From: Sipunculus nudus
Lineage: Eukaryota; Annelida; Sipuncula; Golfingiida; Sipunculidae
Assembly: GCA_026874595.1 (NCBI GenBank)
Contig: CM049313.1
Location: 80,406,659-80,470,658 of the forward strand
Reading direction: 5' to 3'
DNA: 64,000 nt
Positions within the stretch are counted from its first letter, which is position 1. Each line of letters opens with the position of its first letter. The position numbers were made by a program, and so were the translations under genes. Below are positions 42,046 through 57,333 of this stretch, in pieces. The notes beneath the pieces were generated by a model. The model was not told the origin of the DNA and made no database searches. It saw only the letters and a program-made list of their open reading frames with translations.

Positions 42046-43319
42046 CGGAATCAGAGATTTCGACAAGTATGTTGATCAGTTCCGTTTGTTTGTTTGTCTG
42101 TATGTCCCCGCTCTACAGGCCACAATTTTGCACCAATCGTCCTGAAACTTATAGATAGAGTGTATAATCGGTTCTTCTCGGAGCCTATTGTTTTTGGTCA
42201 TGATCGGTCAAGGGTCAAGGTCAGGGTCACCAAAAAGCTCAAAAACGGTTTTTTCTTCATACCTTCGTCAAAAATAGCCGTAGGCACTTAATCTGTAGCC
42301 CGTTTTATTTGCCACTGCATGGCCACTTCCAACACTGCAAAATTGCCTCATTTCGCTGTTACCATGGTTACGCAATTTTGGGGAGAAATCATGGAATTTC
42401 GTGATATTTTTCAAATTTGCAGCAATTTTACTGATTCTGAGATATTTTATGTAACATAAGAATATCTCGAAACGGGTTTTTCAGATTTTGGAAATGGCCG
42501 CCAGGGGGCGTTGCAGATGAAAAAACATGAAAATTTGTTTTGGTGCTATACCTCCAGAACTATTAAACATTGGGCCATTTCCATCACAGCACCTTAAACT
42601 AGGGTCCATGGGCTTATTTTTGCGCATAGGTGCCGAAGTGCGCTATTGCCAGATTTCTCTATTTCTGGGGTAAAACCTTTGAAATTTGAAAATATGCAGT
42701 TTTTAGCTTCTAACTCTGTCAGTTTTTATGCTAGAAAGGTCAAAATTTTTGCATCTTGTAGCCCTTGGTGAGTTCTCGGTGATCCAACCAAAAATCTTGC
42801 AAAATCTCGCACCGTTTCTCGTCGAATGAGATTTCGCGATTTCACGGTGACATGCCCTATAGGCCACAGATATGCAGGCATCCGTTTGAAACTGATACAT
42901 GTTACGTCATACACTAATATCTCGAAAGCAATTGTTCAGTTTCTGGAAAATTACCGCAAGGGGGCGCTGCACTGCAACCCCGTACCTACTATCATTCTTT
43001 AAGCATATCTCCGAAACTACACATTTTAGGTACATAAACTGCACACCATATAAATTGGCGTTTCATGGCCTTTCTGCCCATGACCTCTTTTGTTTAATCA
43101 TACACGGTCCCCACAGATTTTAGCAACTTTGTAAAAATTAAAACCCGCATGCACAAATACATATGCCATCACGCATGCATTCACGCGTTTTAGTATGAAA
43201 GACAGACACGCTTTCCCGTGACTGCAAAAATTATTGCGTTCGCCGTATAAAATAAGTGACCACAGGCACTCTTTGCGGGCCGGTTTGCCATTTCTGTCGC
43301 GTTATAGTTTATTGCTTGC
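42046..43319 (+). repeat. Satellite unit 34, singleton G691A
   Basis: G to A at 42736 (offset 691), on the C952 background. Not seen elsewhere. Confidence 0.85.
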
Positions 43320-45867
43320 CGGAATCAGAGATTTCGACAAGTATGTTGATCAGTTCCGTTTGTTTGTTTGTCTGTATGTCCCCGCTCTACAGGCCACAAT
43401 TTTGCACCAATCGTCCTGAAACTTATAGATAGAGTGTATAATCGGTTCTTCTCGGAGCCTATTGTTTTTGGTCATGATCGGTCAAGGGTCAAGGTCAGGG
43501 TCACCAAAAAGCTCAAAAACGGTTTTTTCTTCATACCTTCGTCAAAAATAGCCGTAGGCACTTAATCTGTAGCCCGTTTTATTTGCCACTGCATGGCCAC
43601 TTCCAACACTGCAAAATTGCCTCATTTCGCTGTTACCATGGTTACGCAATTTTGGGGAGAAATCATGGAATTTCGTGATATTTTTCAAATTTGCAGCAAT
43701 TTTACTGATTCTGAGATATTTTATGTAACATAAGAATATCTCGAAACGGGTTTTTCAGATTTTGGAAATGGCCGCCAGGGGGCGTTGCAGATGAAAAAAC
43801 ATGAAAATTTGTTTTGGTGCTATACCTCCAGAACTATTAAACATTGGGCCATTTCCATCACAGCACCTTAAACTAGGGTCCATGGGCTTATTTTTGCGCA
43901 TAGGTGCCGAAGTGCGCTATTGCCAGATTTCTCTATTTCTGGGGTAAAACCTTTGAAATTTGAAAATATGCAGTTTTTAGCTTCTAACTCTGTCAGTTTT
44001 TATGCTAGAGAGGTCAAAATTTTTGCATCTTGTAGCCCTTGGTGAGTTCTCGGTGATCCAACCAAAAATCTTGCAAAATCTCGCACCGTTTCTCGTCGAA
44101 TGAGATTTCGCGATTTCACGGTGACATGCCCTATAGGCCACAGATATGCAGGCATCCGTTTGAAACTGATACATGTTACGTCATACACTAATATCTCGAA
44201 AGCAATTGTTCAGTTTCTGGAAAATTACCGCAAGGGGGCGCTGCACTGCAACCCCGTACCTACTATCATTCTTTAAGCATATCTCCGAAACTACACATTT
44301 TAGGTACATAAACTGCACACCATATAAATTGGCGTTTCATGGCCTTTCTGCCCATGACCTCTTTTGTTTAATCATACACGGTCCCCACAGATTTTAGCAA
44401 CTTTGTAAAAATTAAAACCCGCATGCACAAATACATATGCCATCACGCATGCATTCACGCGTTTTAGTATGAAAGACAGACACGCTTTCCCGTGACTGCA
44501 AAAATTATTGCGTTCGCCGTATAAAATAAGTGACCACAGGCACTCTTTGCGGGCCGGTTTGCCATTTCTGTCGCGTTATAGTTTATTGCTTGCCGGAATC
44601 AGAGATTTCGACAAGTATGTTGATCAGTTCCGTTTGTTTGTTTGTCTGTATGTCCCCGCTCTACAGGCCACAATTTTGCACCAATCGTCCTGAAACTTAT
44701 AGATAGAGTGTATAATCGGTTCTTCTCGGAGCCTATTGTTTTTGGTCATGATCGGTCAAGGGTCAAGGTCAGGGTCACCAAAAAGCTCAAAAACGGTTTT
44801 TTCTTCATACCTTCGTCAAAAATAGCCGTAGGCACTTAATCTGTAGCCCGTTTTATTTGCCACTGCATGGCCACTTCCAACACTGCAAAATTGCCTCATT
44901 TCGCTGTTACCATGGTTACGCAATTTTGGGGAGAAATCATGGAATTTCGTGATATTTTTCAAATTTGCAGCAATTTTACTGATTCTGAGATATTTTATGT
45001 AACATAAGAATATCTCGAAACGGGTTTTTCAGATTTTGGAAATGGCCGCCAGGGGGCGTTGCAGATGAAAAAACATGAAAATTTGTTTTGGTGCTATACC
45101 TCCAGAACTATTAAACATTGGGCCATTTCCATCACAGCACCTTAAACTAGGGTCCATGGGCTTATTTTTGCGCATAGGTGCCGAAGTGCGCTATTGCCAG
45201 ATTTCTCTATTTCTGGGGTAAAACCTTTGAAATTTGAAAATATGCAGTTTTTAGCTTCTAACTCTGTCAGTTTTTATGCTAGAGAGGTCAAAATTTTTGC
45301 ATCTTGTAGCCCTTGGTGAGTTCTCGGTGATCCAACCAAAAATCTTGCAAAATCTCGCACCGTTTCTCGTCGAATGAGATTTCGCGATTTCACGGTGACA
45401 TGCCCTATAGGCCACAGATATGCAGGCATCCGTTTGAAACTGATACATGTTACGTCATACACTAATATCTCGAAAGCAATTGTTCAGTTTCTGGAAAATT
45501 ACCGCAAGGGGGCGCTGCACTGCAACCCCGTACCTACTATCATTCTTTAAGCATATCTCCGAAACTACACATTTTAGGTACATAAACTGCACACCATATA
45601 AATTGGCGTTTCATGGCCTTTCTGCCCATGACCTCTTTTGTTTAATCATACACGGTCCCCACAGATTTTAGCAACTTTGTAAAAATTAAAACCCGCATGC
45701 ACAAATACATATGCCATCACGCATGCATTCACGCGTTTTAGTATGAAAGACAGACACGCTTTCCCGTGACTGCAAAAATTATTGCGTTCGCCGTATAAAA
45801 TAAGTGACCACAGGCACTCTTTGCGGGCCGGTTTGCCATTTCTGTCGCGTTATAGTTTATTGCTTGC

Positions 45868-47141
45868 CGGAATCAGAGATTTCGACAAGTATGTTGATCA
45901 GTTCCGTTTGTTTGTTTGTCTGTATGTCCCCGCTCTACAGGCCACAATTTTGCACCAATCGTCCTGAAACTTATAGATAGAGTGTATAATCGGTTCTTCT
46001 CGGAGCCTATTGTTTTTGGTCATGATCGGTCAAGGGTCAAGGTCAGGGTCACCAAAAAGCTCAAAAACGGTTTTTTCTTCATACCTTCGTCAAAAATAGC
46101 CGTAGGCACTTAATCTGTAGCCCGTTTTATTTGCCACTGCATGGCCACTTCCAACACTGCAAAATTGCCTCATTTCGCTGTTACCATGGTTACGCAATTT
46201 TGGGGAGAAATCATGGAATTTCGTGATATTTTTCAAATTTGCAGCAATTTTACTGATTCTGAGATATTTTATGTAACATAAGAATATCTCGAAACGGGTT
46301 TTTCAGATTTTGGAAATGGCCGCCAGGGGGCGTTGCAGATGAAAAAACATGAAAATTTGTTTTGGTGCTATACCTCCAGAACTATTAAACATTGGGCCAT
46401 TTCCATCACAGCACCTTAAACTAGGGTCCATGGGCTTATTTTTGCGCATAGGTGCCGAAGTGCGCTATTGCCAGATTTCTCTATTTCTGGGGTAAAACCT
46501 TTGAAATTTGAAAATATGCAGTTTTTAGCTTCTAACTCTGTCAGTTTTTATGCTAGAGAGGTCAAAATTTTTGCATCTTGTAGCCCTTGGTGAGTTCTCG
46601 GTGATCCAACCAAAAATCTTGCAAAATCTCGCACCGTTTCTCGTCGAATGAGATTTCGCGATTTCACGGTGACATGCCCTATAGGCCACAGATATGCAGG
46701 CATCCGTTTGAAACTGATACATGTTACGTCATACACTAATATCTCGAAAGCAATTGTTCAGTTTCTGGAAAATTACCGCAAGGGGGCGCTGCACTGCAAC
46801 CCCGTACCTACTATCATTGTTTAAGCATATCTCCGAAACTACACATTTTAGGTACATAAACTGCACACCATATAAATTGGCGTTTCATGGCCTTTCTGCC
46901 CATGACCTCTTTTGTTTAATCATACACGGTCCCCACAGATTTTAGCAATTTTGTAAAAATTAAAACCCGCATGCACAAATACATATGCCATCACGCATGC
47001 ATTCACGCGTTTTAGTATGAAAGACAGACACGCTTTCCCGTGACTGCAAAAATTATTGCGTTCGCCGTATAAAATAAGTGACCACAGGCACTCTTTGCGG
47101 GCCGGTTTGCCATTTCTGTCGCGTTATAGTTTATTGCTTGC
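45868..47141 (+). repeat. Satellite unit 37, G952 + T1082 island
   Basis: T at 46949 (offset 1082) with G at offset 952. It is a lone G952 unit inside a stretch where all neighbours (32-36 and 38-46) carry C952, and it has the same haplotype as units 11 and 20. Confidence 0.9.
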
Positions 47142-50100
47142 CGGAATCAGAGATTTCGACAAGTATGTTGATCAGTTCCGTTTGTTTGTTTGTCTGTATG
47201 TCCCCGCTCTACAGGCCACAATTTTGCACCAATCGTCCTGAAACTTATAGATAGAGTGTATAATCGGTTCTTCTCGGAGCCTATTGTTTTTGGTCATGAT
47301 CGGTCAAGGGTCAAGGTCAGGGTCACCAAAAAGCTCAAAAACGGTTTTTTCTTCATACCTTCGTCAAAAATAGCCGTAGGCACTTAATCTGTAGCCCGTT
47401 TTATTTGCCACTGCATGGCCACTTCCAACACTGCAAAATTGCCTCATTTCGCTGTTACCATGGTTACGCAATTTTGGGGAGAAATCATGGAATTTCGTGA
47501 TATTTTTCAAATTTGCAGCAATTTTACTGATTCTGAGATATTTTATGTAACATAAGAATATCTCGAAACGGGTTTTTCAGATTTTGGAAATGGCCGCCAG
47601 GGGGCGTTGCAGATGAAAAAACATGAAAATTTGTTTTGGTGCTATACCTCCAGAACTATTAAACATTGGGCCATTTCCATCACAGCACCTTAAACTAGGG
47701 TCCATGGGCTTATTTTTGCGCATAGGTGCCGAAGTGCGCTATTGCCAGATTTCTCTATTTCTGGGGTAAAACCTTTGAAATTTGAAAATATGCAGTTTTT
47801 AGCTTCTAACTCTGTCAGTTTTTATGCTAGAGAGGTCAAAATTTTTGCATCTTGTAGCCCTTGGTGAGTTCTCGGTGATCCAACCAAAAATCTTGCAAAA
47901 TCTCGCACCGTTTCTCGTCGAATGAGATTTCGCGATTTCACGGTGACATGCCCTATAGGCCACAGATATGCAGGCATCCGTTTGAAACTGATACATGTTA
48001 CGTCATACACTAATATCTCGAAAGCAATTGTTCAGTTTCTGGAAAATTACCGCAAGGGGGCGCTGCACTGCAACCCCGTACCTACTATCATTCTTTAAGC
48101 ATATCTCCGAAACTACACATTTTAGGTACATAAACTGCACACCATATAAATTGGCGTTTCATGGCCTTTCTGCCCATGACCTCTTTTGTTTAATCATACA
48201 CGGTCCCCACAGATTTTAGCAACTTTGTAAAAATTAAAACCCGCATGCACAAATACATATGCCATCACGCATGCATTCACGCGTTTTAGTATGAAAGACA
48301 GACACGCTTTCCCGTGACTGCAAAAATTATTGCGTTCGCCGTATAAAATAAGTGACCACAGGCACTCTTTGCGGGCCGGTTTGCCATTTCTGTCGCGTTA
48401 TAGTTTATTGCTTGCCGGAATCAGAGATTTCGACAAGTATGTTGATCAGTTCCGTTTGTTTGTTTGTCTGTATGTCCCCGCTCTACAGGCCACAATTTTG
48501 CACCAATCGTCCTGAAACTTATAGATAGAGTGTATAATCGGTTCTTCTCGGAGCCTATTGTTTTTGGTCATGATCGGTCAAGGGTCAAGGTCAGGGTCAC
48601 CAAAAAGCTCAAAAACGGTTTTTTCTTCATACCTTCGTCAAAAATAGCCGTAGGCACTTAATCTGTAGCCCGTTTTATTTGCCACTGCATGGCCACTTCC
48701 AACACTGCAAAATTGCCTCATTTCGCTGTTACCATGGTTACGCAATTTTGGGGAGAAATCATGGAATTTCGTGATATTTTTCAAATTTGCAGCAATTTTA
48801 CTGATTCTGAGATATTTTATGTAACATAAGAATATCTCGAAACGGGTTTTTCAGATTTTGGAAATGGCCGCCAGGGGGCGTTGCAGATGAAAAAACATGA
48901 AAATTTGTTTTGGTGCTATACCTCCAGAACTATTAAACATTGGGCCATTTCCATCACAGCACCTTAAACTAGGGTCCATGGGCTTATTTTTGCGCATAGG
49001 TGCCGAAGTGCGCTATTGCCAGATTTCTCTATTTCTGGGGTAAAACCTTTGAAATTTGAAAATATGCAGTTTTTAGCTTCTAACTCTGTCAGTTTTTATG
49101 CTAGAGAGGTCAAAATTTTTGCATCTTGTAGCCCTTGGTGAGTTCTCGGTGATCCAACCAAAAATCTTGCAAAATCTCGCACCGTTTCTCGTCGAATGAG
49201 ATTTCGCGATTTCACGGTGACATGCCCTATAGGCCACAGATATGCAGGCATCCGTTTGAAACTGATACATGTTACGTCATACACTAATATCTCGAAAGCA
49301 ATTGTTCAGTTTCTGGAAAATTACCGCAAGGGGGCGCTGCACTGCAACCCCGTACCTACTATCATTCTTTAAGCATATCTCCGAAACTACACATTTTAGG
49401 TACATAAACTGCACACCATATAAATTGGCGTTTCATGGCCTTTCTGCCCATGACCTCTTTTGTTTAATCATACACGGTCCCCACAGATTTTAGCAACTTT
49501 GTAAAAATTAAAACCCGCATGCACAAATACATATGCCATCACGCATGCATTCACGCGTTTTAGTATGAAAGACAGACACGCTTTCCCGTGACTGCAAAAA
49601 TTATTGCGTTCGCCGTATAAAATAAGTGACCACAGGCACTCTTTGCGGGCCGGTTTGCCATTTCTGTCGCGTTATAGTTTATTGCTTGCCGGAATCAGAG
49701 ATTTCGACAAGTATGTTGATCAGTTCCGTTTGTTTGTTTGTCTGTATGTCCCCGCTCTACAGGCCACAATTTTGCACCAATCGTCCTGAAACTTATAGAT
49801 AGAGTGTATAATCGGTTCTTCTCGGAGCCTATTGTTTTTGGTCATGATCGGTCAAGGGTCAAGGTCAGGGTCACCAAAAAGCTCAAAAACGGTTTTTTCT
49901 TCATACCTTCGTCAAAAATAGCCGTAGGCACTTAATCTGTAGCCCGTTTTATTTGCCACTGCATGGCCACTTCCAACACTGCAAAATTGCCTCATTTCGC
50001 TGTTACCATGGTTACGCAATTTTGGGGAGAAATCATGGAATTTCGTGATATTTTTCAAATTTGCAGCAATTTTACTGATTCTGAGATATTTTATGTAACA

Positions 50101-53100
50101 TAAGAATATCTCGAAACGGGTTTTTCAGATTTTGGAAATGGCCGCCAGGGGGCGTTGCAGATGAAAAAACATGAAAATTTGTTTTGGTGCTATACCTCCA
50201 GAACTATTAAACATTGGGCCATTTCCATCACAGCACCTTAAACTAGGGTCCATGGGCTTATTTTTGCGCATAGGTGCCGAAGTGCGCTATTGCCAGATTT
50301 CTCTATTTCTGGGGTAAAACCTTTGAAATTTGAAAATATGCAGTTTTTAGCTTCTAACTCTGTCAGTTTTTATGCTAGAGAGGTCAAAATTTTTGCATCT
50401 TGTAGCCCTTGGTGAGTTCTCGGTGATCCAACCAAAAATCTTGCAAAATCTCGCACCGTTTCTCGTCGAATGAGATTTCGCGATTTCACGGTGACATGCC
50501 CTATAGGCCACAGATATGCAGGCATCCGTTTGAAACTGATACATGTTACGTCATACACTAATATCTCGAAAGCAATTGTTCAGTTTCTGGAAAATTACCG
50601 CAAGGGGGCGCTGCACTGCAACCCCGTACCTACTATCATTCTTTAAGCATATCTCCGAAACTACACATTTTAGGTACATAAACTGCACACCATATAAATT
50701 GGCGTTTCATGGCCTTTCTGCCCATGACCTCTTTTGTTTAATCATACACGGTCCCCACAGATTTTAGCAACTTTGTAAAAATTAAAACCCGCATGCACAA
50801 ATACATATGCCATCACGCATGCATTCACGCGTTTTAGTATGAAAGACAGACACGCTTTCCCGTGACTGCAAAAATTATTGCGTTCGCCGTATAAAATAAG
50901 TGACCACAGGCACTCTTTGCGGGCCGGTTTGCCATTTCTGTCGCGTTATAGTTTATTGCTTGCCGGAATCAGAGATTTCGACAAGTATGTTGATCAGTTC
51001 CGTTTGTTTGTTTGTCTGTATGTCCCCGCTCTACAGGCCACAATTTTGCACCAATCGTCCTGAAACTTATAGATAGAGTGTATAATCGGTTCTTCTCGGA
51101 GCCTATTGTTTTTGGTCATGATCGGTCAAGGGTCAAGGTCAGGGTCACCAAAAAGCTCAAAAACGGTTTTTTCTTCATACCTTCGTCAAAAATAGCCGTA
51201 GGCACTTAATCTGTAGCCCGTTTTATTTGCCACTGCATGGCCACTTCCAACACTGCAAAATTGCCTCATTTCGCTGTTACCATGGTTACGCAATTTTGGG
51301 GAGAAATCATGGAATTTCGTGATATTTTTCAAATTTGCAGCAATTTTACTGATTCTGAGATATTTTATGTAACATAAGAATATCTCGAAACGGGTTTTTC
51401 AGATTTTGGAAATGGCCGCCAGGGGGCGTTGCAGATGAAAAAACATGAAAATTTGTTTTGGTGCTATACCTCCAGAACTATTAAACATTGGGCCATTTCC
51501 ATCACAGCACCTTAAACTAGGGTCCATGGGCTTATTTTTGCGCATAGGTGCCGAAGTGCGCTATTGCCAGATTTCTCTATTTCTGGGGTAAAACCTTTGA
51601 AATTTGAAAATATGCAGTTTTTAGCTTCTAACTCTGTCAGTTTTTATGCTAGAGAGGTCAAAATTTTTGCATCTTGTAGCCCTTGGTGAGTTCTCGGTGA
51701 TCCAACCAAAAATCTTGCAAAATCTCGCACCGTTTCTCGTCGAATGAGATTTCGCGATTTCACGGTGACATGCCCTATAGGCCACAGATATGCAGGCATC
51801 CGTTTGAAACTGATACATGTTACGTCATACACTAATATCTCGAAAGCAATTGTTCAGTTTCTGGAAAATTACCGCAAGGGGGCGCTGCACTGCAACCCCG
51901 TACCTACTATCATTCTTTAAGCATATCTCCGAAACTACACATTTTAGGTACATAAACTGCACACCATATAAATTGGCGTTTCATGGCCTTTCTGCCCATG
52001 ACCTCTTTTGTTTAATCATACACGGTCCCCACAGATTTTAGCAACTTTGTAAAAATTAAAACCCGCATGCACAAATACATATGCCATCACGCATGCATTC
52101 ACGCGTTTTAGTATGAAAGACAGACACGCTTTCCCGTGACTGCAAAAATTATTGCGTTCGCCGTATAAAATAAGTGACCACAGGCACTCTTTGCGGGCCG
52201 GTTTGCCATTTCTGTCGCGTTATAGTTTATTGCTTGCCGGAATCAGAGATTTCGACAAGTATGTTGATCAGTTCCGTTTGTTTGTTTGTCTGTATGTCCC
52301 CGCTCTACAGGCCACAATTTTGCACCAATCGTCCTGAAACTTATAGATAGAGTGTATAATCGGTTCTTCTCGGAGCCTATTGTTTTTGGTCATGATCGGT
52401 CAAGGGTCAAGGTCAGGGTCACCAAAAAGCTCAAAAACGGTTTTTTCTTCATACCTTCGTCAAAAATAGCCGTAGGCACTTAATCTGTAGCCCGTTTTAT
52501 TTGCCACTGCATGGCCACTTCCAACACTGCAAAATTGCCTCATTTCGCTGTTACCATGGTTACGCAATTTTGGGGAGAAATCATGGAATTTCGTGATATT
52601 TTTCAAATTTGCAGCAATTTTACTGATTCTGAGATATTTTATGTAACATAAGAATATCTCGAAACGGGTTTTTCAGATTTTGGAAATGGCCGCCAGGGGG
52701 CGTTGCAGATGAAAAAACATGAAAATTTGTTTTGGTGCTATACCTCCAGAACTATTAAACATTGGGCCATTTCCATCACAGCACCTTAAACTAGGGTCCA
52801 TGGGCTTATTTTTGCGCATAGGTGCCGAAGTGCGCTATTGCCAGATTTCTCTATTTCTGGGGTAAAACCTTTGAAATTTGAAAATATGCAGTTTTTAGCT
52901 TCTAACTCTGTCAGTTTTTATGCTAGAGAGGTCAAAATTTTTGCATCTTGTAGCCCTTGGTGAGTTCTCGGTGATCCAACCAAAAATCTTGCAAAATCTC
53001 GCACCGTTTCTCGTCGAATGAGATTTCGCGATTTCACGGTGACATGCCCTATAGGCCACAGATATGCAGGCATCCGTTTGAAACTGATACATGTTACGTC

Positions 53101-56100
53101 ATACACTAATATCTCGAAAGCAATTGTTCAGTTTCTGGAAAATTACCGCAAGGGGGCGCTGCACTGCAACCCCGTACCTACTATCATTCTTTAAGCATAT
53201 CTCCGAAACTACACATTTTAGGTACATAAACTGCACACCATATAAATTGGCGTTTCATGGCCTTTCTGCCCATGACCTCTTTTGTTTAATCATACACGGT
53301 CCCCACAGATTTTAGCAACTTTGTAAAAATTAAAACCCGCATGCACAAATACATATGCCATCACGCATGCATTCACGCGTTTTAGTATGAAAGACAGACA
53401 CGCTTTCCCGTGACTGCAAAAATTATTGCGTTCGCCGTATAAAATAAGTGACCACAGGCACTCTTTGCGGGCCGGTTTGCCATTTCTGTCGCGTTATAGT
53501 TTATTGCTTGCCGGAATCAGAGATTTCGACAAGTATGTTGATCAGTTCCGTTTGTTTGTTTGTCTGTATGTCCCCGCTCTACAGGCCACAATTTTGCACC
53601 AATCGTCCTGAAACTTATAGATAGAGTGTATAATCGGTTCTTCTCGGAGCCTATTGTTTTTGGTCATGATCGGTCAAGGGTCAAGGTCAGGGTCACCAAA
53701 AAGCTCAAAAACGGTTTTTTCTTCATACCTTCGTCAAAAATAGCCGTAGGCACTTAATCTGTAGCCCGTTTTATTTGCCACTGCATGGCCACTTCCAACA
53801 CTGCAAAATTGCCTCATTTCGCTGTTACCATGGTTACGCAATTTTGGGGAGAAATCATGGAATTTCGTGATATTTTTCAAATTTGCAGCAATTTTACTGA
53901 TTCTGAGATATTTTATGTAACATAAGAATATCTCGAAACGGGTTTTTCAGATTTTGGAAATGGCCGCCAGGGGGCGTTGCAGATGAAAAAACATGAAAAT
54001 TTGTTTTGGTGCTATACCTCCAGAACTATTAAACATTGGGCCATTTCCATCACAGCACCTTAAACTAGGGTCCATGGGCTTATTTTTGCGCATAGGTGCC
54101 GAAGTGCGCTATTGCCAGATTTCTCTATTTCTGGGGTAAAACCTTTGAAATTTGAAAATATGCAGTTTTTAGCTTCTAACTCTGTCAGTTTTTATGCTAG
54201 AGAGGTCAAAATTTTTGCATCTTGTAGCCCTTGGTGAGTTCTCGGTGATCCAACCAAAAATCTTGCAAAATCTCGCACCGTTTCTCGTCGAATGAGATTT
54301 CGCGATTTCACGGTGACATGCCCTATAGGCCACAGATATGCAGGCATCCGTTTGAAACTGATACATGTTACGTCATACACTAATATCTCGAAAGCAATTG
54401 TTCAGTTTCTGGAAAATTACCGCAAGGGGGCGCTGCACTGCAACCCCGTACCTACTATCATTCTTTAAGCATATCTCCGAAACTACACATTTTAGGTACA
54501 TAAACTGCACACCATATAAATTGGCGTTTCATGGCCTTTCTGCCCATGACCTCTTTTGTTTAATCATACACGGTCCCCACAGATTTTAGCAACTTTGTAA
54601 AAATTAAAACCCGCATGCACAAATACATATGCCATCACGCATGCATTCACGCGTTTTAGTATGAAAGACAGACACGCTTTCCCGTGACTGCAAAAATTAT
54701 TGCGTTCGCCGTATAAAATAAGTGACCACAGGCACTCTTTGCGGGCCGGTTTGCCATTTCTGTCGCGTTATAGTTTATTGCTTGCCGGAATCAGAGATTT
54801 CGACAAGTATGTTGATCAGTTCCGTTTGTTTGTTTGTCTGTATGTCCCCGCTCTACAGGCCACAATTTTGCACCAATCGTCCTGAAACTTATAGATAGAG
54901 TGTATAATCGGTTCTTCTCGGAGCCTATTGTTTTTGGTCATGATCGGTCAAGGGTCAAGGTCAGGGTCACCAAAAAGCTCAAAAACGGTTTTTTCTTCAT
55001 ACCTTCGTCAAAAATAGCCGTAGGCACTTAATCTGTAGCCCGTTTTATTTGCCACTGCATGGCCACTTCCAACACTGCAAAATTGCCTCATTTCGCTGTT
55101 ACCATGGTTACGCAATTTTGGGGAGAAATCATGGAATTTCGTGATATTTTTCAAATTTGCAGCAATTTTACTGATTCTGAGATATTTTATGTAACATAAG
55201 AATATCTCGAAACGGGTTTTTCAGATTTTGGAAATGGCCGCCAGGGGGCGTTGCAGATGAAAAAACATGAAAATTTGTTTTGGTGCTATACCTCCAGAAC
55301 TATTAAACATTGGGCCATTTCCATCACAGCACCTTAAACTAGGGTCCATGGGCTTATTTTTGCGCATAGGTGCCGAAGTGCGCTATTGCCAGATTTCTCT
55401 ATTTCTGGGGTAAAACCTTTGAAATTTGAAAATATGCAGTTTTTAGCTTCTAACTCTGTCAGTTTTTATGCTAGAGAGGTCAAAATTTTTGCATCTTGTA
55501 GCCCTTGGTGAGTTCTCGGTGATCCAACCAAAAATCTTGCAAAATCTCGCACCGTTTCTCGTCGAATGAGATTTCGCGATTTCACGGTGACATGCCCTAT
55601 AGGCCACAGATATGCAGGCATCCGTTTGAAACTGATACATGTTACGTCATACACTAATATCTCGAAAGCAATTGTTCAGTTTCTGGAAAATTACCGCAAG
55701 GGGGCGCTGCACTGCAACCCCGTACCTACTATCATTCTTTAAGCATATCTCCGAAACTACACATTTTAGGTACATAAACTGCACACCATATAAATTGGCG
55801 TTTCATGGCCTTTCTGCCCATGACCTCTTTTGTTTAATCATACACGGTCCCCACAGATTTTAGCAACTTTGTAAAAATTAAAACCCGCATGCACAAATAC
55901 ATATGCCATCACGCATGCATTCACGCGTTTTAGTATGAAAGACAGACACGCTTTCCCGTGACTGCAAAAATTATTGCGTTCGCCGTATAAAATAAGTGAC
56001 CACAGGCACTCTTTGCGGGCCGGTTTGCCATTTCTGTCGCGTTATAGTTTATTGCTTGCCGGAATCAGAGATTTCGACAAGTATGTTGATCAGTTCCGTT

Positions 56101-57333
56101 TGTTTGTTTGTCTGTATGTCCCCGCTCTACAGGCCACAATTTTGCACCAATCGTCCTGAAACTTATAGATAGAGTGTATAATCGGTTCTTCTCGGAGCCT
56201 ATTGTTTTTGGTCATGATCGGTCAAGGGTCAAGGTCAGGGTCACCAAAAAGCTCAAAAACGGTTTTTTCTTCATACCTTCGTCAAAAATAGCCGTAGGCA
56301 CTTAATCTGTAGCCCGTTTTATTTGCCACTGCATGGCCACTTCCAACACTGCAAAATTGCCTCATTTCGCTGTTACCATGGTTACGCAATTTTGGGGAGA
56401 AATCATGGAATTTCGTGATATTTTTCAAATTTGCAGCAATTTTACTGATTCTGAGATATTTTATGTAACATAAGAATATCTCGAAACGGGTTTTTCAGAT
56501 TTTGGAAATGGCCGCCAGGGGGCGTTGCAGATGAAAAAACATGAAAATTTGTTTTGGTGCTATACCTCCAGAACTATTAAACATTGGGCCATTTCCATCA
56601 CAGCACCTTAAACTAGGGTCCATGGGCTTATTTTTGCGCATAGGTGCCGAAGTGCGCTATTGCCAGATTTCTCTATTTCTGGGGTAAAACCTTTGAAATT
56701 TGAAAATATGCAGTTTTTAGCTTCTAACTCTGTCAGTTTTTATGCTAGAGAGGTCAAAATTTTTGCATCTTGTAGCCCTTGGTGAGTTCTCGGTGATCCA
56801 ACCAAAAATCTTGCAAAATCTCGCACCGTTTCTCGTCGAATGAGATTTCGCGATTTCACGGTGACATGCCCTATAGGCCACAGATATGCAGGCATCCGTT
56901 TGAAACTGATACATGTTACGTCATACACTAATATCTCGAAAGCAATTGTTCAGTTTCTGGAAAATTACCGCAAGGGGGCGCTGCACTGCAACCCCGTACC
57001 TACTATCATTCTTTAAGCATATCTCCGAAACTACACATTTTAGGTACATAAACTGCACACCATATAAATTGGCGTTTCATGGCCTTTCTGCCCATGACCT
57101 CTTTTGTTTAATCATACACGGTCCCCACAGATTTTAGCAACTTTGTAAAAATTAAAACCCGCATGCACAAATACATATGCCATCACGCATGCATTCACGC
57201 GTTTTAGTATGAAAGACAGACACGCTTTCCCGTGACTGCAAAAATTATTGCGTTCGCCGTATAAAATAAGTGACCACAGGCACTCTTTGCGGGCCGGTTT
57301 GCCATTTCTGTCGCGTTATAGTTTATTGCTTGC

